A DNA stretch of 64,000 bases from Sphingomonas sp. (GTDB lineage Bacteria; Pseudomonadota; Alphaproteobacteria; Sphingomonadales; Sphingomonadaceae): contig QFPK01000005.1 of the NCBI GenBank assembly GCA_003248865.1, forward strand, positions 127,863 to 191,862, written 5' to 3'. Under the pieces are notes generated by a model. It saw only the letters and a program-made list of their open reading frames with translations. It was not told the origin of the DNA and did no database searches. This document shows positions 32,233 through 41,785 of the stretch, piece by piece (positions within the stretch are counted from its first letter, which is position 1; every line of letters starts with the position of its first letter). The position numbers were made by a program, and so were the translations under genes.

Positions 32233-32996
32233 TCAGAACCGCCGCCCTGCTTCTCCTCCTCGTTTCTGCGCCCGTGCTTGCGCAGGAGGAGAGCTATGAT
32301 CCTTCGCTGGACCCCAAGCGCTATGACGGCTGTGTCCGTGCCATCCCGACAGATGCGCAGAAAGCCGAGGAATTCGCCGTGCAGTGGCAGGCGAAGGGCG
32401 GCGGATTGCCTGCGCGCCACTGCCAGGCATTGGCCCAGTTGCAGCAGGGGAAGAATGCCGCTGCCGCGCTGACGCTTTCGAAGGCCGCGCAGGCTGCCGA
32501 GGCAGAGAAGAGCCCCATGGCTGCCGACTTCTGGGGGCAGGCGGGCAATGCCGCGCTGCTGGCGGGCGATGCCCGGGGCGCTGTTACCCATTTCTCCAGC
32601 GGCATCGTCGCGGCCGGGGAATTCGCGCCCGCCCGCACCGCCAACCTGCTGATCGATCGTGCCCGGGCGCACACCGAGCTCAAGGACCTGAAATCCGCCC
32701 GCACCGATCTCGACAAGGCCATCGGCCTTGCCCCCACCGAGCCGACCGGCTGGCTGCTCTCGGCGGCGCTGGCGCGTCGGCAGGACGATCTGGCCCGCGC
32801 CCGCACCGACATTGCCAAGGCAGCCGAACTGGCGCCGGCCGATGCCGATGTGCAGTTCGAACAGGGTGCCATCCTCGCGGCGTCGGGTGATATCCCGGGC
32901 GCGCGCAGGCTCTGGGGGCAGGTGGTGCAGCAGGCACCCGGAACCGATGCGGCGACGCTGGCCGCAAGGGCGCTGAACGATGCGCCTGCGCAGTGA
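32229..32996 (+). CDS. Periplasmic TPR-repeat protein
   Basis: A 255-residue protein with a signal peptide (MIRTAALLLLLVSAPVLAQ) and several tetratricopeptide-like repeats, for example FWGQAGNAALLAGDARGAVT near 99, LLIDRARAHTELKDLKSART near 139 and AALARRQDDLARARTDIAKA near 178. Such proteins are scaffolds in the periplasm. It is coupled to the hydrolase by ATGA, so a role with it at the envelope is possible. No enzymatic motif. Confidence 0.82.
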   Translation: MIRTAALLLLLVSAPVLAQEESYDPSLDPKRYDGCVRAIPTDAQKAEEFAVQWQAKGGGLPARHCQALAQLQQGKNAAAALTLSKAAQAAEAEKSPMAADFWGQAGNAALLAGDARGAVTHFSSGIVAAGEFAPARTANLLIDRARAHTELKDLKSARTDLDKAIGLAPTEPTGWLLSAALARRQDDLARARTDIAKAAELAPADADVQFEQGAILAASGDIPGARRLWGQVVQQAPGTDAATLAARALNDAPAQ

Positions 32997-33014
32997 ACGC
33001 GGGCCGGTGATCCG

Positions 33015-33464
33015 ATGAAACTCGAGTTCCGCAAGCTGTCGGGCAAGTATGATCGGCTCAGCATCACGCGGGCGGACGGCAGCACGACCGGCGTCGACTG
33101 CCCGAAGCAGGGCATGATCCCGCACGACATGGTGCATTACGCCGTGGAATCCGTGCTCGCCGGGCGGGGGTTCCTGTCCAATGTCCGGGACGGCGCAGGG
33201 GCCGATTTCACCGACGGTTCCAGCGAGGAGGCCGAGCCTGTCGAGCGCCTCGTGGAAACGATGCAGGCCGATACATGGTCGATGGGCGGGGCCACTCCAG
33301 TGGATGAACTGATCGCGCTGTATGAACTCGGCTGCGAAGCCCGGGGGCATGGTGCCGCCCCGGTGACGGCGGACGATATCGCCGCCATCCGTGCCCGCAT
33401 GGACGACCTTGCGCGGCAATGGGCGGCGGTGCCGCTGAACGGAAGCCTGATCCTCAGTCTTTGA
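33015..33464 (+). CDS. Conserved-looking hypothetical protein
   Basis: A 149-residue soluble protein, beginning MKLEFRKLSGKYDRLSITRA and containing CPKQGMIPHDMVHYAVESVL near 29 and PVDELIALYELGCEARGHG near 95. The composition is protein-like and codon use matches the neighbours, so it is probably real, but I do not recognise a family. It follows the TPR gene by 18 bases and overlaps the convergent thioesterase gene by 11 bases at its 3' end. Confidence 0.7.
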   Translation: MKLEFRKLSGKYDRLSITRADGSTTGVDCPKQGMIPHDMVHYAVESVLAGRGFLSNVRDGAGADFTDGSSEEAEPVERLVETMQADTWSMGGATPVDELIALYELGCEARGHGAAPVTADDIAAIRARMDDLARQWAAVPLNGSLILSL

Positions 33465-33849
33465 GGAACAGCCGGATCAGTTCCGGCCGCAGGCGGGCGG
33501 GGCGCTTCAGCTCCCGGTCCATGATGACCCAGGTGGTCTTCGCCTCCACGCGCAGGCTGCCGTTCGGCCCGGTGATCCGCGTGTGGCGGTCGAAGCGGGC
33601 GCCCTTGGGGTTCTCCGCCCAGGTCTCGGCCGTGAGCACCTCACCGGCGAAGCTGGGTGCGCGGTAATCGATCTCCTGTCGGCTGATCACCCACAGATAG
33701 CGCGCCTGCGCGTCCGGCGGCGCGATCGCCGCCCAGTGCGAGGTGGCCACATCCTGCAGCCACTTCACATAGACGATGTTGTTCACATGGCCGTTCTCGT
33801 CGATGTCCTCCGGCGCGGGCCGAAGCTCGATCCGGAAGGAATCCGCCAT
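33454..33849 (-). CDS. 4HBT-family acyl-CoA thioesterase
   Basis: A 131-residue hot-dog fold protein. Typical sequence: DIDENGHVNNIVYVKWLQDV near 18 with the Asp-x-x-Gly-His-Val-Asn-Asn pattern, YLWVISRQEIDYRAPSFAGE near 54, ARFDRHTRI near 88 and the closing AKTTWVIMDRELKRPARLRP. It hydrolyses acyl-CoA thioesters in the cytoplasm (YbgC/FcbC type). Its ATG overlaps the stop of the oligopeptidase gene (TGATG). Confidence 0.88.
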   Translation of the reverse strand: MADSFRIELRPAPEDIDENGHVNNIVYVKWLQDVATSHWAAIAPPDAQARYLWVISRQEIDYRAPSFAGEVLTAETWAENPKGARFDRHTRITGPNGSLRVEAKTTWVIMDRELKRPARLRPELIRLFLKD

Positions 33850-35978
33850 CAGGCTTTCGCCTGACCGTCCAGCGCCATCAGGATGAAGGCATATTCCTCG
33901 GCGGTTTCCCGCAGCTTGTCGAAGCGGCCGGACTTGCCGCCGTGCCCTGCGCCCATGTTGATCTTCAGCAGCAGCAGATTGTCGTCCGTCTTCACCGCGC
34001 GGATGCGCGCGGCCCATTTGGCGGGTTCCCAATAGGTCACGCGCGGGTCGGACAGCCCGCCGGTGATCATCATCGGGGGGAAGCGCCCGGGCTTCACCTG
34101 CTCGTAGGGGGAGAGGTGGATCAGCCGCTTCAGCACCACCTGATCGGTGCGCGGGTCGCCCCATTCCGGCCATTCGCCCGGGGTCAGCGGCAGCGTATCG
34201 TCCAGCATGGTGTTGACGATGTCCACGAAGGGCACATGCGCGACGATCGCGCCCCACAGCTGGGGCGCCTGCACGACCACCGCGCCCATCAGCCAGCCCC
34301 CGGCGGAGCCGCCGCTGGCGCTGTTCAGGCCCGGACGGCCGAAGCCCTGCTTGTTCAGGTAACGGGTGGCATCGACGAAGTCGTTGAAGGTGTTTTCCCG
34401 CTTCTCCAGCTTGCCGTCGAGATACCATTGGTAGCCCAGATCATCGCCGCCGCGGATGTGCACGATGGCATAGGCGAAGCCCCGGTCCAGCAGAGACAGC
34501 CGGTTGGCGGAAAAGCTGGGCGGCATGGCGATGCCATAGGCGCCATAGCCATAGACGTGCAGCGGCTTCGTGCCGTCTTTCACATAGTCGCGCTTGTAGA
34601 CCACCGACACCGGCACCAGCGTGCCGTCGCGCGCGGGGGCATAGAGCCGCTCGGTGGCATATTGGCTGGCATCATAGCCCGACGGGATTTCCTGCACCTT
34701 CAGCGTCACGAGGTCAGACGAGGCCACCTTGTAATCGAACACGGTGGCGGGGGTGACCATCGAGGAATAGCTGATGCGGAGCGCGGGCGCGTCGGGCTCG
34801 GCGTTGGTGCCGAGGCTGGCGGTGTAGCTGGCTTCGGGGAACTTCACCTGCCGTTCCTGGCCGTCGGGGAAGATCAGCCGGATCTGGTCCAGCCCGCGCA
34901 GCCGCTGCTGAACCGCGAGATAGGAGGTGAAGGCGCTGATCTCGGTGAGATAGACATCGTTCGAGCCGGCTACCAGCGTGGTCCAGTTGCCCGGATCGGA
35001 GACAGGCGCAGTGGCGATGCGGAAGTTCACATGCTCGTCATTGGTGAGGACGAACAGGGTATCGCCGCGGGAATCGATGGAATAGCGCACGCCGGTCTTG
35101 CGCGGTTTCACCAGCACGGCCGCCTTGGTGGGGTCCGTCGGGTTCAGCAGGCGGACGTCGTTGGTGGTTTCGGTGTAGCTGTTCAGCAGGATCCATTTGC
35201 GATCCTGCGTGACGGAGGGCTGCACCCAGTATCCCGCCTCCTTCTCTTCATAGAGAAGGGTGCTGTCGGGCGTGCCCAGCCGGTGCAGCCAGATCTTGGT
35301 GGGGCGCCATTCGGCGGAGGCCTGCGCCCAGACCAGCCCTTTGGAATCCGATGTCCAGGCGACGCCGCCCAGTGAATCCGGCGCCACCGTGGCGATGTCC
35401 TTGCCGGTGGCGATGTCGCGCAGCGTCAGCACGAAGCGTTCGGAGCCGTTGCTGTCCACCGAATAGGCGATCAGCCGGCCGTCCGGCGATACGTCCATCG
35501 CGCCGAGGCGGAAATAGTCCTTGCCCTCGGCCAGCGCGGTTTCGGAGAGCAGCAGCTGGGTTTCGCCGCCGGCTTTCGGCTTGCGGTACCAGTTGCGATA
35601 CTGCGCGCCGGTTTCGAACGCCCACCAGTAGAGCCAGTCGCCGTCAGGGTAGGGGACGGAGGAATCATCCTCCTTGATGCGGCCCTTCATCTGCTCGAAC
35701 AGGGCTTCGGTGAGCATCGAGGCTTCGCGCGCCCATTCCCCGAAATAGGCGTTCTCCGCCTTCAGGTAGGAGAGGATCTGGGGATCGTCGACCTTGGGGT
35801 AGTCCTTGTCCCGGAGCCAGGCGTAAGGGTCTTCGATGGTGATGCCCTGCACCGTGAACTTGTGGTTTTCACGGCGGGCGACGGGTGGCTTCATCCGGGG
35901 CTTTCCATCTGTGGCAAGAAGAGGCTGGGCGGGAAGGGCGGCGGCGAGGCTGCCGGCCACGAATGTGCGACGATCCAT
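33849..35978 (-). CDS. Oligopeptidase B-like S9 peptidase
   Basis: A 709-residue prolyl-oligopeptidase family member. The N-terminus (MDRRTFVAGSLAAALPAQPL) has a twin-arginine-like export signal. A seven-bladed propeller follows, starting with DPYAWLRDKDYP near 50, and the C-terminal hydrolase domain has SASGGSAGGWLM with the nucleophile Ser near 553, SDPRVTYWEPAKWAAR near 640 with the Asp, and NMGAGHGGKSGRFD near 676 with the His. It cleaves small peptides after basic residues. It is coupled to the thioesterase by TGATG. Confidence 0.93.
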   Translation of the reverse strand: MDRRTFVAGSLAAALPAQPLLATDGKPRMKPPVARRENHKFTVQGITIEDPYAWLRDKDYPKVDDPQILSYLKAENAYFGEWAREASMLTEALFEQMKGRIKEDDSSVPYPDGDWLYWWAFETGAQYRNWYRKPKAGGETQLLLSETALAEGKDYFRLGAMDVSPDGRLIAYSVDSNGSERFVLTLRDIATGKDIATVAPDSLGGVAWTSDSKGLVWAQASAEWRPTKIWLHRLGTPDSTLLYEEKEAGYWVQPSVTQDRKWILLNSYTETTNDVRLLNPTDPTKAAVLVKPRKTGVRYSIDSRGDTLFVLTNDEHVNFRIATAPVSDPGNWTTLVAGSNDVYLTEISAFTSYLAVQQRLRGLDQIRLIFPDGQERQVKFPEASYTASLGTNAEPDAPALRISYSSMVTPATVFDYKVASSDLVTLKVQEIPSGYDASQYATERLYAPARDGTLVPVSVVYKRDYVKDGTKPLHVYGYGAYGIAMPPSFSANRLSLLDRGFAYAIVHIRGGDDLGYQWYLDGKLEKRENTFNDFVDATRYLNKQGFGRPGLNSASGGSAGGWLMGAVVVQAPQLWGAIVAHVPFVDIVNTMLDDTLPLTPGEWPEWGDPRTDQVVLKRLIHLSPYEQVKPGRFPPMMITGGLSDPRVTYWEPAKWAARIRAVKTDDNLLLLKINMGAGHGGKSGRFDKLRETAEEYAFILMALDGQAKA

Positions 35979-36020
35979 GGGCCGACTTCTAGCGCCCGGC
36001 TCGCAGTCCCCGCAAGTTCT

Positions 36021-36899
36021 TCAGCGGCGCACCAGAACCAGCGCGGCGCAGATGATGGCGGCGCCCAGAATTTCCACCGCGCCCATGGTTTCGCCGAACA
36101 CCAACCAGCCGATGATCGCCGCCAGCAGCGGCTGCACCAGCAGGCCGACACCGATCACGGCGGCGGGCAGCGATCCGGTTGCGAACACCAGCAGCCCTTG
36201 CCCCACCAGCTGGCTGGTGACCGCCAGCCCCAGCAGCGGCCGCCAATCCCCCGGCCAGAAGCCGCCGGGGCCGAGCAGGGCGACCGGCAGCAGGAGGAGG
36301 GCGGAAAAGCCTGTGCTCATCGCCAGCAGGGTGGCGGTGGAGAGCCGCCCGCGCAGCCGCATCACCACGATCAGGTAACCGGCGTAGAAGGCGGCCGCCA
36401 GGAGGCAGAACAGATCGCCCATCAGGTGACGCGGGCTGAGTTCGGCCGAGGCGCCCAGCAGCAGCAGGGTGCCCGCCAGCGCCATGCCCAGCGCCGCCAG
36501 CTTCGCGCGTTCGGGCCGTTCCCAGCCGGCCAGCATGGCCCAGCCCGCCAGCATGAAGGCCGCGCCGTTGCCGAACAGGGTGGCGTTGGCGACCGTGGTG
36601 CGGTGGATGCCCATGTGCCACATCGCGAGATCGGCCGCGAACATGGCGCCCGCCGCCAGCGTCAGCCCCCAGGGCAGCGCCTTCAGCGCCAGCGGTGCCG
36701 CCTCGCGCCGACGCGCGACCAGCGCCACCAGCGTCAGCACCGGCAGCGCGAGACCCATGCGCCAGAACGCCGAGGACACCGCCGACACGTCGGACAGGCG
36801 CACCAGCATCGGCCCGAACGCAAGGCAGGCGGAGCCGAAAATCAGCGCCGCGAAGGGCAGGGCCGTGCTGCGGCTGCGGGTTTCGGGAAGGGCGTCCAT
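36021..36899 (-). CDS. DMT-family (EamA) transporter
   Basis: A 292-residue protein with ten transmembrane segments and two EamA repeats, for example FAALIFGSACLAFGPMLVRL near 17 and LVQPLLAAIIGWLVFGETMG near 254, the latter being the classic end of the second repeat. Members export metabolites or act as permeases, but the substrate is not predictable. It is transcribed from a start 75 bases beyond the epoxide hydrolase end. Confidence 0.9.
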   Translation of the reverse strand: MDALPETRSRSTALPFAALIFGSACLAFGPMLVRLSDVSAVSSAFWRMGLALPVLTLVALVARRREAAPLALKALPWGLTLAAGAMFAADLAMWHMGIHRTTVANATLFGNGAAFMLAGWAMLAGWERPERAKLAALGMALAGTLLLLGASAELSPRHLMGDLFCLLAAAFYAGYLIVVMRLRGRLSTATLLAMSTGFSALLLLPVALLGPGGFWPGDWRPLLGLAVTSQLVGQGLLVFATGSLPAAVIGVGLLVQPLLAAIIGWLVFGETMGAVEILGAAIICAALVLVRR

Positions 36900-36974
36900 G
36901 ATGGCGGCCGGACTAGGCCGGATCAGGGGGGAAGGCCACCATCCTTTTCCTGCGCGGCGCGCAAAAATGCCGCT

Positions 36975-38105
36975 CTACAGGCTGCCCGCGAATGTCCTTA
37001 GGTCTGCCAGCAGCAGTTCCGGTTCTTCCAGGCCGATGAAGTGGCCGCCGCGCGGCATGTCCGTCCAGTGCACCACATTGTAGCCGCGTTCGACCATGGC
37101 GCGGGGCGGGAAGGCGAGCAGGTCGTAGGGGAAGGAGGCCACCCCCACCGGCACTTCGATGCGACGGCCTTCGGGAATGCCGAAGCCGCCTTCCAGCACC
37201 ATGCCGCGATAGATCCATGTGGCGGTGAGGAAGGACCGCGTGCTGAGATAGATCATGATGGTGTCGAGCAGCACGTCCATGGGGAAGGGCGGGTCGTCGG
37301 CGCCCTTGCGCAGATCCGACCAGCCGCAATATTTCTCCGCGAACCAGGCGGCGACGCCCATGGGGGAATCCATCATCGCGAAGCCCAGGCTCTGCGGCTT
37401 GGTGGATTGCAGATGGAGGTAGCCGGTCTCGGTCGCCTGCATATGGGCGGCGCGTTGCAGCCAGCGCTTGTCCTCGTCTGTGACGGGGCGCATGTCTGCC
37501 GAGCGCAGGCCGTAGCCGTTCAGGTGGATGGCGCGGACGCGGCTGCTGTCCAGCCCGATCCAGCCGCCGATCACGCAGCCCCAGTCGCCGCCCTGATAGA
37601 GGAAACTGCTGTAGCCCAGCGCCTGCATCAGCCGGTCGTAGAGGCCGGCGACCGCGCGCGGGCCGATCGGCACTTTGGGCCGGTCGCTCCAGGCGTAGCC
37701 CGGCAGCGAGGGTGCGACCACATGGAAGGCGGGGGCCGCCGGGTCTTCCGGTTCGGCCAGACGGCGGTAGATGCTTTCGAACTCCAGCACGGAGCCCGGC
37801 CAGCCATGGGCGATCAGCAGCGGCTGTGCGTCTGCGCGGGAGGAGCGCAGGTGGATGGCGTGGAGGGAGAAGCCCGGCTCCACCTCCACCCGGACATGGG
37901 GGAAAGTGTTGATGCGCGCGACGCTGGCGTCCCAGTCATAATGTGTCAGCCAGTGCGCGCGCAGCCGCTTCATATAGGCGCGGTTGGCGCCATGTTCCCA
38001 ATGATGGCCTTCGGGTTCCTCGAAGAAGCGGTAATCCTCTACCCGGCGGCGCACCCAGTCCCATTCTTGCGCGTTGGCGGGAACGGTGAAGGGGGTGACG
38101 CTCAT
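36975..38105 (-). CDS. Epoxide hydrolase (EHN-domain alpha/beta hydrolase)
   Basis: A 376-residue protein. The N-terminal EHN domain (WDWVRRRVEDYRFFEEPEG) is followed by an alpha/beta hydrolase. The motif LLIAHGWPGSVLEF near 92 gives the oxyanion hole, LYQGGDWGCVIGGWIGL near 168 places the nucleophile Asp after GG, and near the end FPYDLLAFPPRAMVERGYNV and RGGHFIGLEEPELL give the catalytic His. It converts epoxides to diols. Its ATG overlaps the stop of the GMC oxidoreductase (ATGA), so both are made from one message. Confidence 0.9.
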   Translation of the reverse strand: MSVTPFTVPANAQEWDWVRRRVEDYRFFEEPEGHHWEHGANRAYMKRLRAHWLTHYDWDASVARINTFPHVRVEVEPGFSLHAIHLRSSRADAQPLLIAHGWPGSVLEFESIYRRLAEPEDPAAPAFHVVAPSLPGYAWSDRPKVPIGPRAVAGLYDRLMQALGYSSFLYQGGDWGCVIGGWIGLDSSRVRAIHLNGYGLRSADMRPVTDEDKRWLQRAAHMQATETGYLHLQSTKPQSLGFAMMDSPMGVAAWFAEKYCGWSDLRKGADDPPFPMDVLLDTIMIYLSTRSFLTATWIYRGMVLEGGFGIPEGRRIEVPVGVASFPYDLLAFPPRAMVERGYNVVHWTDMPRGGHFIGLEEPELLLADLRTFAGSL

Positions 38106-39715
38106 GCCGCGAGCCTTGCGGAGGCCTTTTGTTCGCGCCGGATCTGATCGGCCGCCTTTTCCGCGATCATGATGGTGGGGGCGTTGGTGTTGCCGCTGAC
38201 GAGGCAGGGCATCACCGAGGCGTCCACCACCATCAGCCCTTCGACGCCGTTCACATGCAGGCCGATGTCGGTCACGGCGTCTGCATCCGGGCCCATCCGG
38301 CAGGTGCCCACCGGGTGGTAGATGGTTTCGGCCCAGTCCTTCAGCTTCGCGGCGAGGGCGGTGCCCTGCACGCTCTCGCCCGGCCAGGCCTCTCCGCCGT
38401 TGTACGGGGCGAGCGCGGGCTGGCGGCCGATGCTGCGCGCGATCTCCACGCCCTTCAGCAACGTATCCAGATCCTCGGGTGCCGAGAGATAATTGGGATC
38501 GATGGCGGGATGCGCCGTGGGATCGGGCGATTTCAGCCAGATCGCGCCCCGGCTTTCCGGCCGCACCTGGCACACATGCATCTGATAGCCATGCTCGGGC
38601 GTGAGGCCGCCGATGCCGTGCGCCATGCCCTTCACCGGCATGAAGTGGATCTGGATATCCGGGGCCGCGAGGCCCTCTCGGGTGGAGACAAAGGCGCCGG
38701 TCGCGGTGGGCATATAGCTGGCGTTGCCCTGCTTGCGCACGATCCAGTTGAGCCCCGTCCACAGCTTCACCAGCGGATTGGTGTTGGCATTGAGCGTGAT
38801 CGGCTGGCTGCTTTTCCATTGCACCAGCACGTCCAGATGATCCTGCAGATTCTGCCCGACCTGCGCGCGGTCTGCCACTGTCTGCAGGCCCAGCGCCTTC
38901 AGCTGGGCGCCCGGCCCCACGCCGGAGAGCAACAGCAGCTGCGGCGAGTTGATCGCCCCGCCCGAAAGGATCACTCGGCGCCCGCGCACGATCTGCCCGC
39001 CGGAATAGCTGACGCCCACGGCGCGCTTGCCATCGAACAGCACCTTTTCCGCCAGTGCGCCGGTGATGATCTTCAGGTTGGGGCGCCGCCGCACCTCGTC
39101 CGACAGATAGGCGCGCGCCGCCGAGCAGCGCTGCCCGCCCCGGATGGTGGAATCATAGCCGCCCACGCCTTCGAACTGCGGGCCGTTGAAATCGTCGGTG
39201 TGGGGCCAGCCGGCCTGAACGCCTGCTTCGAGGAAGGCGGTGTTCAGCACATGCGGGAGCATGCGGCGCGTGGTGGTGAGCGGGCCGCCCGTGCCATGAT
39301 ATTCGCATGCGCCCCGGTCTGAATCCTCGGCCTTGCGGAACCAGGGCAGCACATCCGCCCAGCCCCAGCCAGTGCAGCCCAGCTGCGCCCAGCGGTCATA
39401 ATCGCTGCTGTGGCCGCGGATATAGACCATGCCGTTGATGGAGGAGGAGCCGCCCAATGTCCGCCCGCGCGGCCAGTAGAGCTTGCGCCCGTTCAGATGC
39501 GCTTGCGGCTCTGTCCAGAAGCCCCAGTTCAGTTCGCTCTGCTTTTCGGGCGGAATGATCTCTCCGATGCCGGCGGGCATGTGGATCAGCATCGCCTTGT
39601 CGTTGCCGCCGGCTTCCAGCAGCGCCACGCGCGTGCCGGTATCTTCCGACAGCCGTGCGGCCAGCACGCAGCCGGCCGATCCCGCGCCGACGATCACGAA
39701 ATCAAACTCGTCCAT
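38102..39715 (-). CDS. GMC-family FAD oxidoreductase (choline dehydrogenase-like)
   Basis: A 537-residue flavoprotein from the ATG at 39715. FAD binding is DFVIVGAGSAGCVLAARLSE at residues 5-24, then YWPRGRTLGGSSSINGMVYI near 80 (GMC signature 1) and ILSGGAINSPQLLLLSGVGP near 255 (signature 2). The active-site His and Asn are in YHPVGTCRMG near 465 and SGNTNAPTIMIAEKAAD near 510. It oxidises a primary alcohol to the aldehyde or acid. It is coupled by ATGA to the epoxide hydrolase; the two may act on the same foreign or plant-derived compound. Confidence 0.92.
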   Translation of the reverse strand: MDEFDFVIVGAGSAGCVLAARLSEDTGTRVALLEAGGNDKAMLIHMPAGIGEIIPPEKQSELNWGFWTEPQAHLNGRKLYWPRGRTLGGSSSINGMVYIRGHSSDYDRWAQLGCTGWGWADVLPWFRKAEDSDRGACEYHGTGGPLTTTRRMLPHVLNTAFLEAGVQAGWPHTDDFNGPQFEGVGGYDSTIRGGQRCSAARAYLSDEVRRRPNLKIITGALAEKVLFDGKRAVGVSYSGGQIVRGRRVILSGGAINSPQLLLLSGVGPGAQLKALGLQTVADRAQVGQNLQDHLDVLVQWKSSQPITLNANTNPLVKLWTGLNWIVRKQGNASYMPTATGAFVSTREGLAAPDIQIHFMPVKGMAHGIGGLTPEHGYQMHVCQVRPESRGAIWLKSPDPTAHPAIDPNYLSAPEDLDTLLKGVEIARSIGRQPALAPYNGGEAWPGESVQGTALAAKLKDWAETIYHPVGTCRMGPDADAVTDIGLHVNGVEGLMVVDASVMPCLVSGNTNAPTIMIAEKAADQIRREQKASARLAA

Positions 39716-39877
39716 TGTCTTCCTCCCGCCCTCTCCCAAAGGCACGGCCCTTCCTAGCCCAGCGCCAATCGCGGAGCCACCCTCCGCATAATGCGACCCT
39801 TCCGGTCCGGGGCGGCCAAGCGACGGACCGAGCCGGCTGCCCTTGCCCCCTGAGGCTGAACGGCTAGGAAAGGGGCG

Positions 39878-40807
39878 ATGCGATTTCGTCTGTTGCCCCT
39901 TCCTGTGTTCCTGATCGTCGCTGGCTGCTCGATGGGCCGGGTGGAAACCCATCGCCCGCCCGCGCCGGTGATGCGCCCGATGCCGGAGGTGTTCGACTGC
40001 CTGCGCGAGCGCCGACTCGCGCTGGTGTCCGCCCATCGCGGCCAGAAAGACCCGATGGCGGCTGAAAACAGCATCGCGTCCTTCGCTGAGACAACCCGCC
40101 GCGGGCCCATCTTCATCGAGGTGGATATCGCCCGTTCCGCCGACGGCGTGCTGATGCTGATGCACGACCAGACGCTGGACCGCACCACCACGGGCCTCGG
40201 CCCGCTGGCGGGCTATACCTACCAGCAGCTGCGCCGCGCCTGGCTGAAGGACGGCAAGGGCGCGATCACCGAAGAACGCATCCCCACGCTGGAGGAGGCG
40301 CTGATCTGGGCGCGCCGCAACGGGGCGGTGCTGCAGCTGGACATCAAGCCCGGCACGCCGCTGACGGAGGTGCTGGAGCATGTGCGCGAGCAGCGGATGG
40401 AAAATCAGGTGATCCTGATCGCCTATAATCTGGCTGATGTGCGCAACTTCCAGCGCGCCGCGCCCGAGATGATGATCTCCGCGAGCGGCCGCACTGCAAA
40501 GGAGGATGCCGCCATCCTTGCCATGGCCAATCCGCGCCTGCTGGTGTTCACCGGCACGAAGGAGCCGGACCCGGCCGTGATCGCGCGGCTGGACGCTGCG
40601 GGGCTGGAGGCCATCACCGGCACGCTGGGCGCGCCCGGGCAGCGGCTGGACGATCTGTATCTGGCGGACGGAAACGGCAGCGAATATGCCGATCTGGCGG
40701 CGCGGGGCGTGGCGCTGATCGCCACGGACCAGCCGGCGGCTGCCTGGAAGGCGCTGAAATCGGCAGACCGCGACGGGACCATCTGCCTGCTGGGAGTGAA
40801 GCAATGA
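39878..40807 (+). CDS. Glycerophosphodiester phosphodiesterase-like lipoprotein
   Basis: A 309-residue protein with a lipobox (LIVAGCSMG, Cys17), so it is lipid-anchored. The GDPD barrel has LVSAHRGQKD near 49 (His-Arg), MAAENSIASFAETT near 60, FIEVDIARSADGVLMLMHD near 78 with the Glu-x-Asp and MHDQTLDRTT; all metal and catalytic residues are present. It hydrolyses glycerophosphodiesters to glycerol-3-phosphate and an alcohol. The stop overlaps the start of the quinone reductase gene (ATGA). Confidence 0.9.
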   Translation: MRFRLLPLPVFLIVAGCSMGRVETHRPPAPVMRPMPEVFDCLRERRLALVSAHRGQKDPMAAENSIASFAETTRRGPIFIEVDIARSADGVLMLMHDQTLDRTTTGLGPLAGYTYQQLRRAWLKDGKGAITEERIPTLEEALIWARRNGAVLQLDIKPGTPLTEVLEHVREQRMENQVILIAYNLADVRNFQRAAPEMMISASGRTAKEDAAILAMANPRLLVFTGTKEPDPAVIARLDAAGLEAITGTLGAPGQRLDDLYLADGNGSEYADLAARGVALIATDQPAAAWKALKSADRDGTICLLGVKQ

Positions 40808-41769
40808 AGGCCATCCAATTCGCCGAAACCGGCGGCCCGGAGGTGATGAAGCTGGTGGATGTGGCGGTGGGGGAGCCCGGCCCCGGCCAGGCCCGCGTGC
40901 ACCACACGGTGATCGGCGTGAACTTCATCGACACCTATCACCGTTCCGGCCTGTATCCGATGCAGCTGCCCGCCGGGCTGGGCATGGAGGCAGCCGGCAT
41001 CGTGGAGGCGGTGGGGGAGGGTGTCTCCCATGTGAAGGCGGGCGACCGGGTGATCTACTTCGCCAATCCGCCCGGCGCCTATGCGACGCACCGGGTGATG
41101 GATGCCCGGCCGCTGGTGAAGTTGCCCGACAGCGTGTCCGAGGAGCAGGCGGCCGCGCTGTGGCTGAAGGCCTGCACGGTGGAATCGCTGGTGGAGCGCT
41201 GCACCCGGGTGCAGCCGGGGCAGACGGTGCTGGTGCCTGCTGCGGCAGGCGGTGTCGGCGTGCTGCTGTGCCAGTGGCTGAAATCGAAGGATGTGACCGT
41301 GATCGGCACTGTCGGGTCGCCCGCGAAGGTGGAGATCGCCCGTGCGGCGGGTGCCGACCATGTGCTGGCCTATGACGAAGTGCCGGTGCGCGTGCGCGAG
41401 CTGACCGGCGGCAATGGCGTGGACGCCGTGATCGACGGTGTCGGCAAGGCGACGTTCGAGACTTCGCTGGACAGCCTGAAGCGGCGCGGGATTCTTGCGA
41501 GCTTCGGCAATGCCTCCGGCCCGGCCGGGCCGCTGGAGATCGGGCTGCTTGCGCGCAAGGGGTCGCTGTTCGTGACGCGCCCGACGCTGTTCGATTATTA
41601 TGCCACGCCCGAGGATTTCGCGGCGGGCACGGCCGCCGTGTTCGCGAAGATCGCGGGTGGCGTGCTGAAGGCGCATATCGGCCAGACCTATGCGCTGGCC
41701 GATGCGGTTGCCGCCCACAAGGCGCTGGAATCCCGCCAGACGGTTGGTTCGTCGCTGCTGATTCCCTGA
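40804..41769 (+). CDS. qor: NADPH:quinone reductase (medium-chain reductase)
   Basis: A 321-residue zinc-free medium-chain oxidoreductase. N-terminal GroES-like domain with TVIGVNFIDTYHRSGLYPMQ near 37 and LGMEAAGIVEAVGEGV near 58, and a Rossmann domain with VLVPAAAGGVGVLLCQWLKS near 141. The sequence order fits QOR1, which reduces quinones with NADPH. It follows the diesterase gene by ATGA overlap. Confidence 0.92.
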   Translation: MKAIQFAETGGPEVMKLVDVAVGEPGPGQARVHHTVIGVNFIDTYHRSGLYPMQLPAGLGMEAAGIVEAVGEGVSHVKAGDRVIYFANPPGAYATHRVMDARPLVKLPDSVSEEQAAALWLKACTVESLVERCTRVQPGQTVLVPAAAGGVGVLLCQWLKSKDVTVIGTVGSPAKVEIARAAGADHVLAYDEVPVRVRELTGGNGVDAVIDGVGKATFETSLDSLKRRGILASFGNASGPAGPLEIGLLARKGSLFVTRPTLFDYYATPEDFAAGTAAVFAKIAGGVLKAHIGQTYALADAVAAHKALESRQTVGSSLLIP

Positions 41770-41785
41770 AAGGCGGTTGCCGCCG

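Noticed and set aside
38102..40804. 900-codon version of the GMC oxidoreductase
   Set aside because: The extra 360 codons upstream run antisense through the glycerophosphodiesterase gene; the FAD motif starts right after the ATG at 39715.
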